This document shows positions 1-11,941 of a DNA stretch of 64,000 nt, piece by piece (the stretch's first letter is position 1; every line of letters begins with the position of its first letter). The DNA lies in the NCBI GenBank assembly GCA_003550325.1, contig QKWP01000041.1, positions 10,591-74,590 on the forward strand, in the 5' to 3' direction. Made by a program: the position numbers and the translations under genes. This DNA comes from Gigaspora rosea (taxonomy: Eukaryota > Glomeromycota > Glomeromycetes > Diversisporales > Gigasporaceae). Under the pieces are notes generated by a model, which made no database searches, was not told the DNA's origin, and worked only from the letters and a program-made list of their open reading frames with translations.

Positions 1-150
1 TAAAAAAAAAAAAAAAAGAAAGAAAAAGAAAAAGAAAAAAAACAACCAAAGAAAGAAACCACATAATCAATAAACTAAACTTTATGAAATAACAATAATT
101 TACAGAATTAATATGGGCAACATGATCAATGACCACTCCCGGATAATATC

Positions 151-302
151 GTTATCGGGTAGAAAATGTAGATGACATTGAGTCAGCATCATTTAGCGGC
201 CATTTGATTGACTCAGATCATACCGCTTCGCGGCATGATCTGAGTCAACAAATGGCCGTTAAATGACGCTGACTCAATATCATCTACATTCTACCTGATA
301 AC
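151..302. repeat. Near-perfect foldback palindrome, about 152 bp
   Basis: The two arms are reverse complements with only a few mismatches and short indels. The outer end GTTATCGGGTAGAA (151-164) pairs with TTCTACCTGATAAC (289-302), and the centre is CCGC-TTC-GCGG at 223-233. There is no unpaired internal sequence. It abuts the next inverted-repeat element directly. It could be a foldback transposon or a hairpin-forming MITE. Confidence 0.8.
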
Positions 303-304
303 TA

Positions 305-547
305 TTAATTATTACACGGCTCCTAATCGTTACCCATGACATTTTTTATTGAAATTTTCATGGTTGATATTTTCACGGCTGATATTTTCACGGCGGACTT
401 TCTTTTTCGTCGGGTTTTAGATTCTATTAGGGGGGGATATAATAAAAAGTTTTGCTTAAAAGAAAAAAAAGTTTATTTGCCGTGAAGAAAAGCCGTGAAA
501 ATAACAGTTATAAAGTCAAGGGTGTTAGGATCCGTGCAATAATCAGT
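305..547. mobile_element. MITE-like inverted repeat, about 240 bp
   Basis: The left end ATTATTACACGGCTCCTAA is the inverted match of TTAGGATCCGTGCAATAAT at the right end. Inner sequence also pairs: ATTTTCACGGC near 375 against GCCGTGAAAAT near 492. No ORF is present. The exact borders and target duplication are not certain. Confidence 0.55.
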
Positions 548-1454
548 TATTACACGTATTTGTCGTCGACATCATTAAACATCCCGAATCAGTCTCAATA
601 ACATGCATCATTGTGGCTGCGCCACAATACTGCATAATATTTCGCCTGACCCGTGAAGTTTCATGATATCTATGATAAAACGTGTAATAACTATTACATA
701 TTTAACCAATCAGAATTCTTATAATGGATACATTTGCATGAACGCCATCGTTTTATATGATCAAGAAAATATAAAAAAAAATAAAGAATTTTTCTCACCT
801 TAATTCGCTCTTGTCTCATTCATGTGACATAAGATGAGTATATGCAAGCTAGCCAATCGTATCGCATAAAGGGTATATTTGCATGACCGGCCATATCGCA
901 AACATGTTTGAATCCTTTAAACAACTGAAATTAATAATCGACTCAAGTCGACTTAGCCAAGTCGAATTTTTAAGATCAACTTGGTTCACTAGCCACGTCA
1001 ATGAGACATAAGACTTTGTATATCTCTATGAGAATGGAGTCAATTTGGAAAGAAAGTGTTCAATTATTATCGAAAATCACCTGGCATGAACCATATGAAT
1101 GGAATGGTTATAATATCATTGTCAAAATGGAATAGTAATTGAAATGGATGGATGTACATTTATTGAATTAAAATGCATATAACTATTAATAAATGAATGT
1201 TTTAACATTTGATCAATTTCACCATTTCACCGTTTCACCATATACATTAATACAGATTATCTATAGATAATTATCTGCAATAAAGTAATTATCCGGATAA
1301 ATTATCTGTTGACCAAAATCATAATCCGTTATCTATATTATCCGATAATCCGGATAAAAAATCTATAAGATCCGAACGCTATACAAAATGACTTAAAGGA
1401 TAGTCCGCAACTCAATACCATTATTAGTTTCATGAAATGCCGTACTTACAGTTG
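548..1454. other. Non-coding stretch with short dispersed repeats
   Basis: I see no gene here. A short palindrome ATTGTGGC-TGC-GCCACAAT lies near 611-629. A motif of the type ccaatc-n12-20-ggtataTTTGCATgA-GGCCAT occurs near 702-749 and 838-897 and again, diverged, near 21456-21515. Between 1255 and 1375 the palindromic word TATCCGGATAA recurs with related ATTATCTG and TATCCGATAA words, probably an eroded MITE. Confidence 0.4.
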
Positions 1455-1680
1455 TTAGGTGAAACCTAGAGGTTTCGCCATTGGCGAAAGGCGAAACCTA
1501 TTTTCGACTTTCGTCAAAAAATTTTTAAAAGACGAAATGGTGAAACTGGTGAAAGGTGGCGAAACTGCGAAGGTGACGAAACTGGCGAAAGGTGCGTTAC
1601 TGGTAAAAGGTGGCGAAATTGGCGAAAGGTGACAAAACTAACAATAGGTAACGAAACTAATAAAGTGGCTAAAAGCAGTG
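1455..1680. repeat. Degenerate minisatellite built on GGCGAAAGGTG / GAAACTGG
   Basis: About ten degenerate direct copies of a roughly 20-23-bp unit of the form GGTGGCGAAACTGGCGAAA follow each other. They are preceded by a short inverted piece (AGGTTTCGCC / GGCGAAACCT). The copies become less alike towards 1680. No coding frame is preserved. Confidence 0.6.
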
Positions 1681-1760
1681 AAACTACCGTAAAGTGCCAC
1701 GTGGTAGATCCCCCTAGGAGAGCTACATTGTAAGCTTAAATTTAATTTATATCCGAGTTA

Positions 1761-2604
1761 GAGATGGGCAAATTAATTTATCTGGTAAGTTAATGACGGG
1801 TTCAGTAACTTACGATAAAAATTTATAAATTACGGTAATTTTACAACCCTGGTGATCGCATACTTCGCATGTTTCTACTTAATTCGCATAATTTGCAGCA
1901 TAATTCTAAAAAATTTGTCGCATAATTCGCATAAATCGAATTGTAAAGCAGGCAGAATTTGGGGTCTGTCGCAGCAGAAAATTAGGATCCCTGGCTCGAA
2001 CTCGTTGATGTTGTCATGTGAACCAAGTTGAATGCGCCGCACCATAGCGTGGGCTCGAACTCGCTGTTACAAAATTGATGTTGTATGTAACGAGTTGAAT
2101 GGCCGCACCATGAGCGTGGGCTTGGACTCGCTATTAGAAAAAAAAAAAAAGATGCGCCACACCTTAGCGTTGGTGACCCTCAATTAGGGTGTCCAGAATT
2201 ATGCGATGCGATTGGGTAAATTATGCGATTTTACTAAGGTCAATTATGCGATGGATGCGAATTATACTTTTCATAATTAGATTTTGACAATTATGCCAAC
2301 TTTCGGAATATTTCGAACTTTTTTGCGGAAGTTTTCGGAATTCACACTTCATCAAAACACCAATCAAATCTCACTCACGTGCTTTATGCTTTTTTTTCTT
2401 AATTATGCGAAGCATATGCGATGCGAAAAAATGGTCAATTATGCGCATAATATCGTCCTGGACACCCTACACAGTATGTAATGGCAGAAGAGAAAGTGAT
2501 TTAGTGGAGCACTACCCCCATTATGTATCTTCATAATCTCTAATAAAGAGAGTGTTTAATATGAAATCCGAGCGAGAATAATAGTAAATTACCTTGCTCA
2601 TCTC
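1761..2604. mobile_element. TA-flanked TIR element (GAGATGGGCAA family), 844 bp, with a nested MITE
   Basis: The left end GAGATGGGCAAATTAATTTA (1761-1780) matches the reverse complement of the right end, which reads GAGATGAGCAAGGTAATTTA. TA dinucleotides flank both ends (1759-1760 and 2605-2606), as expected for Tc1/mariner-superfamily insertions. There is no transposase. The interior carries runs of TTCGCATAA-type words. A second TIR element occupies 2187-2467 inside it. Confidence 0.65.
2187..2467. mobile_element. Nested MITE (GGGTGTCCAG family), 281 bp
   Basis: The ends are GGGTGTCCAG and CTGGACACCC, a perfect 10-bp inverted repeat that continues imperfectly into AATTATGCG-type words. TA flanks both ends (2185-2186, 2468-2469). 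The 65-codon reading frame it contains shows no protein family features and is not annotated. The element lies wholly inside the older 1761-2604 element. Confidence 0.7.
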
Positions 2605-5600
2605 TAATCCAGGACAATCATATCAAAGTTCAATGAATAGTACCCCTATACTTTGGAAAATACTTGGTACAGTCATCCTCAACGCTGTTTGTTATTACAC
2701 AAAAAAGATGTGATAATAAAATTTTAATAGTACTGTGATTATATCAAGGTTTTAATAAATAATTTCTAAAAATAGTGTTTATGAAGAGGGTCTTATTATA
2801 TAAGAGATTATTGCGGGAAAAAACAACTGTACTATATAAAAATTGGCATTATTTTTTCAATAACATAAACTATAATACGTGATTTAAGTTTTTATGAGCA
2901 TATCAAATTTCAATGAATTTTTTCAGTAATGTGAGTCTGTTTAAGCTTTTTTTATTTAAAACCATTTATAATTACTTGAAAGCAACTTTACAGCTCTTAT
3001 ATATCAAATAATAAATTTGTTTGATTTTATACAGTAGTATGATACCAATTATATATAATAAATTAATTTATTATACTTTTTTAATTAATTTTATAATTAA
3101 TTTTACAATCTGCTTTTCTATTTAAATATCTAGATATAGTGTAAAATATTAAAATTATATTCTTGACTAACATAATTTACCTCTCTTATTTACGTATTTT
3201 AGGTACAATATTGGTATTTTAAATCTAATATATTAAAATATTACATGTCACATTTAGTTTACCTGTATAAATAATTTTAAATACCCTTCCAGACTAGTTT
3301 AAATAATGAAAATTACATGGATGCATAATTTAAAAATTACTACCTTATGTTTCATGTTTAGTTATCCTGTATAAATAATTTAAATATTATTCTGGTTCAG
3401 TCTGAATAACAAAAATTACATGGTTGTGTAATTTAAAACTATAATATCAATATACATTTGTTATACTGTTGGAACACTGTTGGGATTGCTTATAAAATTG
3501 GACTTATAAATGGTTCACCGGACCTATAAGTCCAGTAGTCCGATTTATAAGTTTAGTATTGCAGACTTTTGGTCCAGAGCATTGGATCTAACCTATACTA
3601 ACCCATCCTTTCATAGGCTAAATGAACCAAGCTAAGTGTATTTGAGCTCATTTTGGGTTTAAATGAACCCAAGCTAGGTTTATTTGAGCCTATTTTAGAT
3701 TCAAACAAACCAACTATTTAAATATTTAAATACTTTATAGTAAACAGATAATGTATAGTAATTTGTAAAAATAAATTTCTTGAGCAATGCAATAGGTTAC
3801 ATACTAGTACAACTTAAAATATTATAAATATCTAGTATATTAGTTAATACTTTATAGTAATCTGTACTTAAAACCACATGCAAATATTTTATTTTCCAAC
3901 ATGGCTTAGGTACATTCCTTTATATGAACTACACACAGACACCTGTAAAATTTGTGATGCAATTTAAAAATAATATTTTTGATAATTTGCTGCTTATTAT
4001 TAATAATGTACTATATATACAAATTTATTATAATAATCTATTTATATGTTGATAAAGATAAATTTTACCCTTTTTATAAATATTATCACTTTCACTACTA
4101 ATACTAACTAAAATCAACTAACAACTCTAACTCAATCCTAATAATGGTAAGGCTTTGAATGAGGTATAAATAGACTTGGTCTGAGTAACTAGGAACCATA
4201 AAGTCTTATGGCAGTAATTCTAGTTAAGTAACTTCTCTTTAGGGTATTTGGATAGTTATATTTGAATGCTCTTCTAATTAATAGCTTCTTCTCTTTGTTT
4301 TGGTAGGCATAGTCTAAATTCTTCAATTCCAATTGTGAACTTTGTTACAATGTCACAGGATTAAGTAGTTCAAGATCATGAGTAATTCCAGTTTCTGCTC
4401 TGATTAGGCTTGATTAAATTCTGATGGCAGCTAGAAGCAGTTGGAAATTGAAAATCAATAATCACAGGTTCAATTGTTTAACAAATGAGGTGGTAATTAA
4501 GTATTATTTGAATTGATATCAATTCTATAAAGGTAAAAATTTTAAATGTGGCTCTTGCATTTTCTTTCTCTCCTATGATGGCTAAAGACTTTTTGAAATA
4601 GTATCAAGAATGAGAAAAGAAAATAATAGTTATTTCAAAAGTGGTATTAATAATGAGAGCGAGACTATTCTATATTAATGCTTCTACTCATATTTAGATA
4701 GTTAATTCTGAACAAAACTAACAACAAGGGTTTTACAATATTAACAAGGATTTAGAAAATTATATTAGGACAAAGATTTCAAAGTAAGTATTAACTATTG
4801 GAGCTACTACTTCTACTACTATAGTTTCAAAGTATTAAATTCAATTAAGTTCTTTTTACTCAAACTGAGTTTTTTTATTTTTATACTTTTTACATCCTTA
4901 TTAATAATACAGGTTGAGCTAATTGTTCAAATCTGACAGATCTAACAAATCTTATCAATCTACATAAAAGACACATCTAACAAATTGAACTGATCTGATA
5001 TAAAAGACAGATCCAATAGATCAGACTAATTTGTCAGAAATAACTGAAATATATATGAATAAGGTAATATCTATTTTAAAGCTTTGGTTAAAACATATTT
5101 TTAGAAAAAACACAAGTAATAATATATATATTTATATGAATAATACTAATAATAATTAACTACTAGAATGGGAGCTCTTTACAATGTATAGTAAAATTTA
5201 AAAATTTATCTAGTAAAGGTTTTTTTAAAAAAAGTTGTGCTAAAAATTTAAATTGATTTTTCACATGCAACTAGTTTATAATTGCATTTGTTTGGACTAT
5301 TAAAGTATAAAATATTATTTGTTTGAACTATTAAAATATAAAATATTATTTGTTTGAACCATTAAAGTATAAAATATTCAGCATTTAATGATTCTTGACA
5401 TCTGCTGAGATAATAATTTGATTCAATTTTATTGTCAATACTATTGTGACAGAATTGGCACATTAGATATTACTGTTCTTCTTAAATTCTAATGCTTAGC
5501 TATCTATTAAAACTTGCTTTAAACCAATAATAATAATATGATTTAAAAAATAAAACATATAAACTTCTATATATTATTTTACAATAGAATACTACAATTA

Positions 5601-7290
5601 TTTTATTTAAGGGTAGAGTGTAATATAGATCATTTTTAATAGTAATCACATTGCAAATCATGCAGATCATATGATATCATATGATTTATATTGAGTCTAA
5701 CCAATAAGACTTCATTATTTCTGTAGATCTTCTCGTAACATTAACAACTTCTTGCAAATTTTATAGTATTGAAAAATTGAAAAAATATATTGAAATATTT
5801 TTGCTTATATTTAACCCTCTTCAATCTTTCTTTGTCGGTATACAACAGATCATTTCTGAAAAAGTTTATGATCGGACATTATACATTTAAATTATTGGCT
5901 GCAAACCTTATCCGTGATCAGCCATATTTCCTTTTAGATTAAAGGAAAAATTTTGTATAAAAATTTTATAATTCTAGTACGCGCTATATGAATTGTGCAC
6001 ATGGATTATCTAATCATTCTGTGCATGCCTCCAAAATTTTTTATCATACTCGGGTTGTATTTATAATTTTTTATTTATCATGTGTATAAATGTTTGAGGT
6101 ATGAGTTTTATGTATAAAAATTTGGTCTTTGTTATACTAATTCAGATGCTAATTTCTAATTTTTTTGCCCTTTAATTAAATTAAATTAAATTATTATACA
6201 TTTTTATTTTTTGTTTTTTTATTATATTTTTTTTCAATTATCATATTTGTTTTTTTAGATCACTTAAAATAGATACTTATATTAAAGAATAAATAAGAGC
6301 CTACTTCATAGTAAATTTGTTAAATAAGTAACATATTTACTTATGCGATTTTATTTTTTGATATTAAAAATTTTTTGCGTTTGATTGAACTTTTGGAAAG
6401 CCTTTATTAGACAAAATGCTAGGGCGACCCTGAAACTCAGTTTGATGATCACGTTATCTGCAGCTTTGCAGTTTCTTAAAATTGATCTGCATAAATTAAT
6501 AATGTTATTCTTTAATTTTTCCTATTAGGTTATTATCAATTACTTTATTAGAATTAATGATTTACCATGTTTGCAAATATATCATAAACTTTCATTGTCA
6601 TGTATTCTTTATTTTTTTTCTATTTAAAAATTTTACATTCATTGAATTGCATTAAGTTTTATAGTGCATGTTGCTTATTTTTGATAATAAATTATGCTAT
6701 TGCCACATTAATTGTATTTGGGCATGGATAGTAATTTTTAGTTACTAAAATTAATTTTGTTTCATAATTTTTATTTTGGTAGTATGGGTATTGTCATGAT
6801 AATTTATAATTTTCTATTACTATTTTATTATTTTGAGATTTGTTCTTGTTTTAAATTGTACTTTAAAATTTAGCCCTATTTTAAAAATAGTATTGGAATG
6901 CATTTGACATTCTATCTACCAAATGTATTACATGTGGCTCTCATTAATATCCTCTCTTGATAGTTATATTATAGAGTATTCATATTAAAGTTTATATATA
7001 TGTAAGAAATTATTTAGATAGATAATGTTTTATAAAATATTATCTTATTGTATAGGAAGATATTAACGAGAGTGAGGGACCTGTACTATGAATTCTATTA
7101 CTATAATGCTTATATTATTATAATATACTGTTATATATTATACAATGCATCGAAATAATATAAATACCTATACCATAAAACGCAAACTATAAACATTTAA
7201 ATACTCTTTTAATTTGATTCATTAATACTTTGGTGTTCTTTCAATTTTATTTAATAAATTCTTTTAATACAATACTTTAATTCAACTATT
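2605..7290. other. Long A+T-rich stretch without recognisable genes
   Basis: No credible coding frame was found on either strand. Local features are a perfect palindrome GGACCTATAAGTCC near 3520 with further AAGTCCAG/TTATAAGT words around it, and three direct copies of a 31-bp unit at 5286-5378. The 33 bases at 5811-5843 recur exactly, inverted, at 47288-47320. The rest is homopolymer-rich intergenic sequence. Confidence 0.5.
5286..5378. repeat. Three tandem copies of a 31-bp unit
   Basis: The copies at 5286-5316, 5317-5347 and 5348-5378 each begin ATTTGTTTG and end AAAATATT, with one or two substitutions each. A simple local tandem duplication. Confidence 0.85.
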
Positions 7291-8238
7291 ATGCCTTCGC
7301 ATGCTTCTTTTATTGCTTTTATAGTTACAAAAGAGAATTTCAATTCTCTAACATAGGGTCTCGCTAAATATCAAACAGAGGAAAATGATTTTAAGATCAT
7401 TTATTGAAAATATTTTTATCCTTTTAATCAACCTCATACTAAGTTTTCAGTTGGGGATATTGTAATGTTTGTAGGTAAATTTATTGTAGAAAATCTTGAA
7501 CAGTATATTACTGTTTCAAATGTCTAAGTTATTGCAACTGGTGACCCTGAACAAGTGTTTGAAGCAGATGAAATTCCACTTAGTACCCCCACTGCTTATT
7601 CTCTGTTCAAGTAACCTGCAATCCAAAAGAATTAGAAGATTCTACATACTTTGACGCTGCAAATTACCAATATAACTCATCTACGAAAACAAGAAATGCT
7701 TATATGAAATTAAGGATATTTTACTCTACAAATGCGCCGTGATTCTCCTATCTACGTGCTAATAATAGCATTAGGACAAGTAGAACATTTATCGTGTCTG
7801 GTTTTATTAAGTGTGTAACCTCAGATTTTACTATGTTTGTGGTTACAGACATCGATTTTATGTCTACTAATATCAATACAGTCCAAAATATGCAAGGAAG
7901 CACTTCCTCTAGTGTTTTGAATAATCGCTCAGTTATTGACTTTATTGCTGAAGATGTTAATTCCACTACCTCTCAACCATTAAAAAGATCTCGAAAAATA
8001 ATATCAAAATTATCTAAACAGGCCACTACTCTTCCTTCCATTATGCAAAACCAATTCTACTTTCACTCCTATTAATATTAATCCTGTGCCAATTCAAAAC
8101 CAAAAAGGTAAAAATAAATTATCTGATTTAGCTTTGAATTGTCTTGAACCAGTTCTTGTGGATAGTACTCAAGATAGAAGAACCTGTGTTGAAGATGCTC
8201 CAGAAGATAAAGATGAAAATTTGGAATCCTTGCTTTAA
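7291..8238 (+). pseudogene. Broken copy of an unrecognised repeat-family protein
   Basis: A coherent protein trace starts at ATG 7291 (MPSHASFIAFIVTKENF...) and runs to TAA at 8238 (...DEDKDENLESLL-like acidic tail), but it is broken. In-frame stops occur early (TAG near 7354, TGA near 7405, TAA near 7525), a frameshift lies near 7600, a TGA near 7740, and another frameshift lies near 8050. Recognisable segments include a hydrophobic GDIVMFVGKFIVENLEQYIT stretch, which looks like a beta-rich, possibly OB-fold-like core, and a Lys/Arg-rich PLKRSRK motif before an acidic C-terminus. I do not recognise the family with certainty. The Helitron-type fragment 5 kb away and the decay pattern suggest a transposon-associated or multicopy gene. 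The longest uninterrupted piece is 7794-8075. Confidence 0.5.
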
Positions 8239-8258
8239 CAAGAAGCTGAAGCAGTATA

Positions 8259-10168
8259 TCATCAGCGAATTATATATATGTAATCTTACATAAGATATTA
8301 CGGGCCGTAATATTACAAAAATCTTATGATTGATACGGCATATTAAGCAATATATTACGCGATATTATGGTAATATTACAGTTATTATTTCGAAATATTT
8401 CGAAATATATTGCAAATAAAAATGCAAATTATCCCCTACAAGGGTCGCGTACTCATGCAAATCAATAAACTAATGTGCGCAGGAGGTAATATTTTGATAT
8501 TTTCGCATTGTTTCGCAATAGTTTGCAAATTTTAGCAAATTTTCAAAATTTTTTAAAAAATAAATAAAAGATATACATATTAACATAATCATGCTTTTTT
8601 ACAGGTTTTCGCAATATTTTGCACGGTTTTGCAATTTAATATAAAATTTTTATTTTTTTATTTATTATTATATATTATATTTTACATTTATTAAATATAC
8701 ATTTTTAATTAATATTACATACTTTATTATATATTACATATTATTTTTACATTATTACAAATATTTTAAACTACTTTCGCACTCTGTCACATCTAATTCT
8801 ATTACTATATACAAAAAACTGTTCCTATCTTCACTTCTTTGTTTTCTATCGTTTTTGAAAGTGTCGGAAGTCGTCGTTGGAATGCACAAGGTTTCGAAAA
8901 GTTGTTGTTTTTCTCGCAAAGTGCCAAAATAAAATATTTAATAAAAAAAATTTAAAAATAACCAAAAAAACAAAAACAAAAAACACGAAACAAAAAAAAA
9001 TAAAGCAAAACCTTGCAAGAACTTGCAAAAACTTGCAAAAATTAGCAAAAACTTGCGAAACTTGTGCCATTTCTCTAAAGAGCGTTCTTGAAAATTTAAA
9101 AATTGTTGAAGGTGTGTTCTTGAAAGAGTCGGAAGTCGTCATTGGAATGTGCAAGGTTTCGAAAAGTTTTGTTTCTCCAAAGTGCCGAAATAAAATAAAT
9201 AATAAAAAAATTTTAAAAATAAACCAAAAAAACAAAAACAAAAAAAAACACGAAACGAAAAAATAAATGACACGAAACTTTGCAAGAACTTGCAAAAACT
9301 TGCGAAAACTTGTGAAAACTTGCGAAAACTTGCACCCTTTTCTCTAAAAAAGCGTTCTTGAAAATTTAGAAATTGCTGGTATGTGTTTTTGAAAGTGTCG
9401 AAAGTCGTAGTTGGTATGCGCAAGGTTTCGAAAAGTTTTAGTTTTTCTCGCAAAGTGCCAAAATAAAAATAAATAAAATAATTAAAAAATAAACTAAAAA
9501 AACAAAAACAAAAAACATGAAACAAAAAATAAATAAAGCGAAACCTTGCAAGAACTTGCAAAAACTTGCAAAAACTTGCAAAAACTTGCATCTATTTCCC
9601 TAAAAAAGTGTTTTTGAAAGTTTAGAAATTGCTGAAGTATGTTCTTGAAAGTGTTAGAAGTTGTAGTTGGCATGCGCAAGGTTTCGAAAAGTTGGTTGTT
9701 TTTTTTGTAAAGTGTCGAAATAAAAATAAAATAAAAAAATTAAAAAATAAATAAATAAAAAAAATGAAAAAAAACCAAAAAAAAACAAAAAACAAACGAA
9801 AACAAAAATGAAAAACAAAAAAGTGAAAAAAATCAAAATAGAAGATTTAATTATAAACAAATGATCTAATCTGATCTTGTAGTACAGAATTTGAATATCA
9901 TCAAACTATTTCAAACTATTTCGAAAAATCAGTCTAATGCACGATTCAGGTTACAGATCTACTGATCCAGCTTGGTTTTCTAGTTCTAAAATATTTTGAA
10001 GGGTTCGCAATATTTCTTAATATATTTCGAAATATTTCGAAATTACTTTTGTAATATTTCGAAAATTTGATATTTTGAAATATTTCGCAATATATTACAT
10101 AATATTTTGCTTATATTACAGTTCGTAAGATCTTATGTAAGATTATGCTAATATAAATTTGCTGATGA
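8259..10168. mobile_element. 1.9-kb TA-flanked TIR element with a fourfold internal repeat
   Basis: The ends are TCATCAGCGAATTATATA (8259) and, inverted, TCATCAGCAAATTTATAT (ending 10168). The inverted similarity continues through TAATCTTACATAAGAT and its partner ATCTTATGTAAGATTA. TA flanks both ends (8257-8258, 10169-10170). Inside the ends are words such as ATTTCGAAATATTTCGAAA. The middle, 8855-9740, consists of four direct copies of a ~265-bp repeat. No transposase frame is visible; the overlapping reading frames on both strands follow the repeat and its A-rich composition. Confidence 0.65.
8855..9745. repeat. Four direct copies of a ~257-269-bp unit
   Basis: Units start near 8855, 9119, 9389 and 9645 with TTGAAAGTGTCGGAAGTCG or close variants. 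They continue through AAGGTTTCGAAAAGTT, an A-rich block, a run of (AA)CTTGCAAAA words and GCGTTCTTGAAAATTTA. The fourth copy is truncated in the A-rich block. The A-rich block shows as lysine/asparagine-rich frames on + and phenylalanine-rich frames on -, which I consider non-coding. Confidence 0.8.
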
Positions 10169-10321
10169 TAAAAACCAAAAACTGTAAGATCTTCAAAGAA
10201 AAGTAAAAAATAACATGTTCTATAAAATAATATGCCTATTTTCTTTATAGTAAAAAGGCCACTATTATATATAAGCTTGCATATAATTTAACTATTAGTA
10301 ATAGTATTTAAATTCCAATAC

Positions 10322-11941
10322 TGAAGGGGGTGGTAACATAGAGAAGCTGTCTGGTTGTCATCCCCAAGCGGCAGGTTTAGAGTTCAAATCCTACTGAAGA
10401 TGAATTGAAAATAGGGCTGTATTACGGTAATATTTGTTCATTGATCAGTCGGGTATATTACCTGTAACCTTGGTACCACCACCTTGAATTGGAGCTTTAG
10501 CGCAGTTGTATAAGTTACACAGACAAATTCAAGGGACTAGAACAATTAAAACCCATTTGGCAAGCCCCGAGTAGAGAGATGGCTAAACTTTTGATGGTAC
10601 CAGGAAAAGGATCTTAGCGGTACTGACCAGGAAATCTGAATAGGCAAGAGCCCGTACAGCAAAGAGGGCCACCAACCTGGCCGCTGGAGTTGCACCAGAA
10701 CCTCAAAAACTCTGATACAACTCAGATATTTCTAAAAAAGGAAATTTTGCATAGAAATTCATTAAAAGTTGCATTTTTATATAGTAAATTTTCAAATTTT
10801 GCTCTATTTTATACATTTATTTGGCTAAAATACTGCTAAAATTATACAAACTCAAATTTGAGTTGTATTAAAGTTCTTTGGGTTCTGTCGCACCAGAGGA
10901 AAAAGTCATGTGTTATAGAAGCATAAACCAAGAAAAGGGAGACCTTAGGCACCTAAAGCCTGGCAGACTGATCCTTCCGGGACAACTGGATTGGTAGTCT
11001 GGAATGACTGGGGAAAAGGATCCAAAGAGTGCTAACTGGTTACTGGGTTTAGTGAACTTCGCAAGGGCAGACGGAACTTATCGGCCAATAAGAAGCAGAA
11101 ACATGGAGGTGTGTGCGTGTCAAGGCCTAATAAAAAATATCAGGAAGGTAATTTTATCTATATTGGTCCTAACTCTAAACCTGACCCTAATGCTAAACAT
11201 GAATTTTAACTAAAATTTCATAAAATCACGTGGGTACATGGCTTAGCCATCCCCCATATGGAAGTCTTTAGATGTTAAGAGGATTTGGGATCACCAATAC
11301 GGGTATATGCTAGTATAAGTGTATGCAGTGGTGATCAGATCCTCTCCAGCCTCATAATGCATTTAACTATATTCAGCACTAGAAGCATTTGCAAAACATG
11401 CCCAGATACCTCGCCACTATAGTGGGAAGTACAGCCGTTCGCACATTTCCAAATTCAGAATGTTAAATTCTGGGTCCTCAAGTTGCAAGAAACTGGCTGG
11501 TTGCAGCAGCATGCAAGCTTGAGATACTTATCTAATATTTTAGAGGCAGCTGCATGGCTTGTGATATGAACCCCGAGAAGTATGCTAGTAAGGGATTTTC
11601 TGGGTAACCAGATTTCAGGTACACCAACTTGGAAGTATAAAGCGCCTACCTGGCAATATACACCAAATTGGAAGTAATGAATTAGGAAATGTAGGTAAAG
11701 TGGTGAACATGGGATGTTGATTGTTGGTTGAAAAGGAACGTACAAATCAGGTCAACTATATAAATGGAAATATAGAAGGCTCTGGTAGGGTTTAGCTGTG
11801 GATAAAAGGTGTATAGCCTGAAGTTCTAGTCTCAATACTTGTATATATGTATGTATAAAAGGCACTACCATATGTCAATTTGCTTAAGTATTAATAAAGT
11901 TTGGGGCAGAAGCTATACCCCTAATATTAAAAAAAAAAAAT
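10322..11941 (+). mobile_element. Probable retroposon (SINE- or LINE-tail-like) ending in an A-run
   Basis: This segment is clearly richer in G+C than its surroundings. It ends with an AATAAA signal near 11891 followed about 35 bases later by an A-run (11930-11941), the form expected of a poly(A)-terminated retroposon on the + strand. Near its start are promoter-box-like words, GAGTTCAAATCC at 10381-10392 (B-box-like) and TAGCGCAGTTGTATAAG near 10498 (A-box-like), but neither folds into a convincing tRNA. Only short ORFs are present (for example 11004-11213) and none resembles reverse transcriptase. A non-coding RNA copy or the 3' end of a LINE are both possible. Confidence 0.4.

Noticed and set aside
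8846-9860. Five overlapping ORFs on both strands (Phe-rich on minus, Lys-rich on plus)
   Set aside because: They follow the A-rich blocks of a fourfold tandem repeat, change with each unit, and show no protein features.
10325-10405. tRNA gene
   Set aside because: A B-box-like word is present, but the acceptor and T stems do not pair and no anticodon arm fits.
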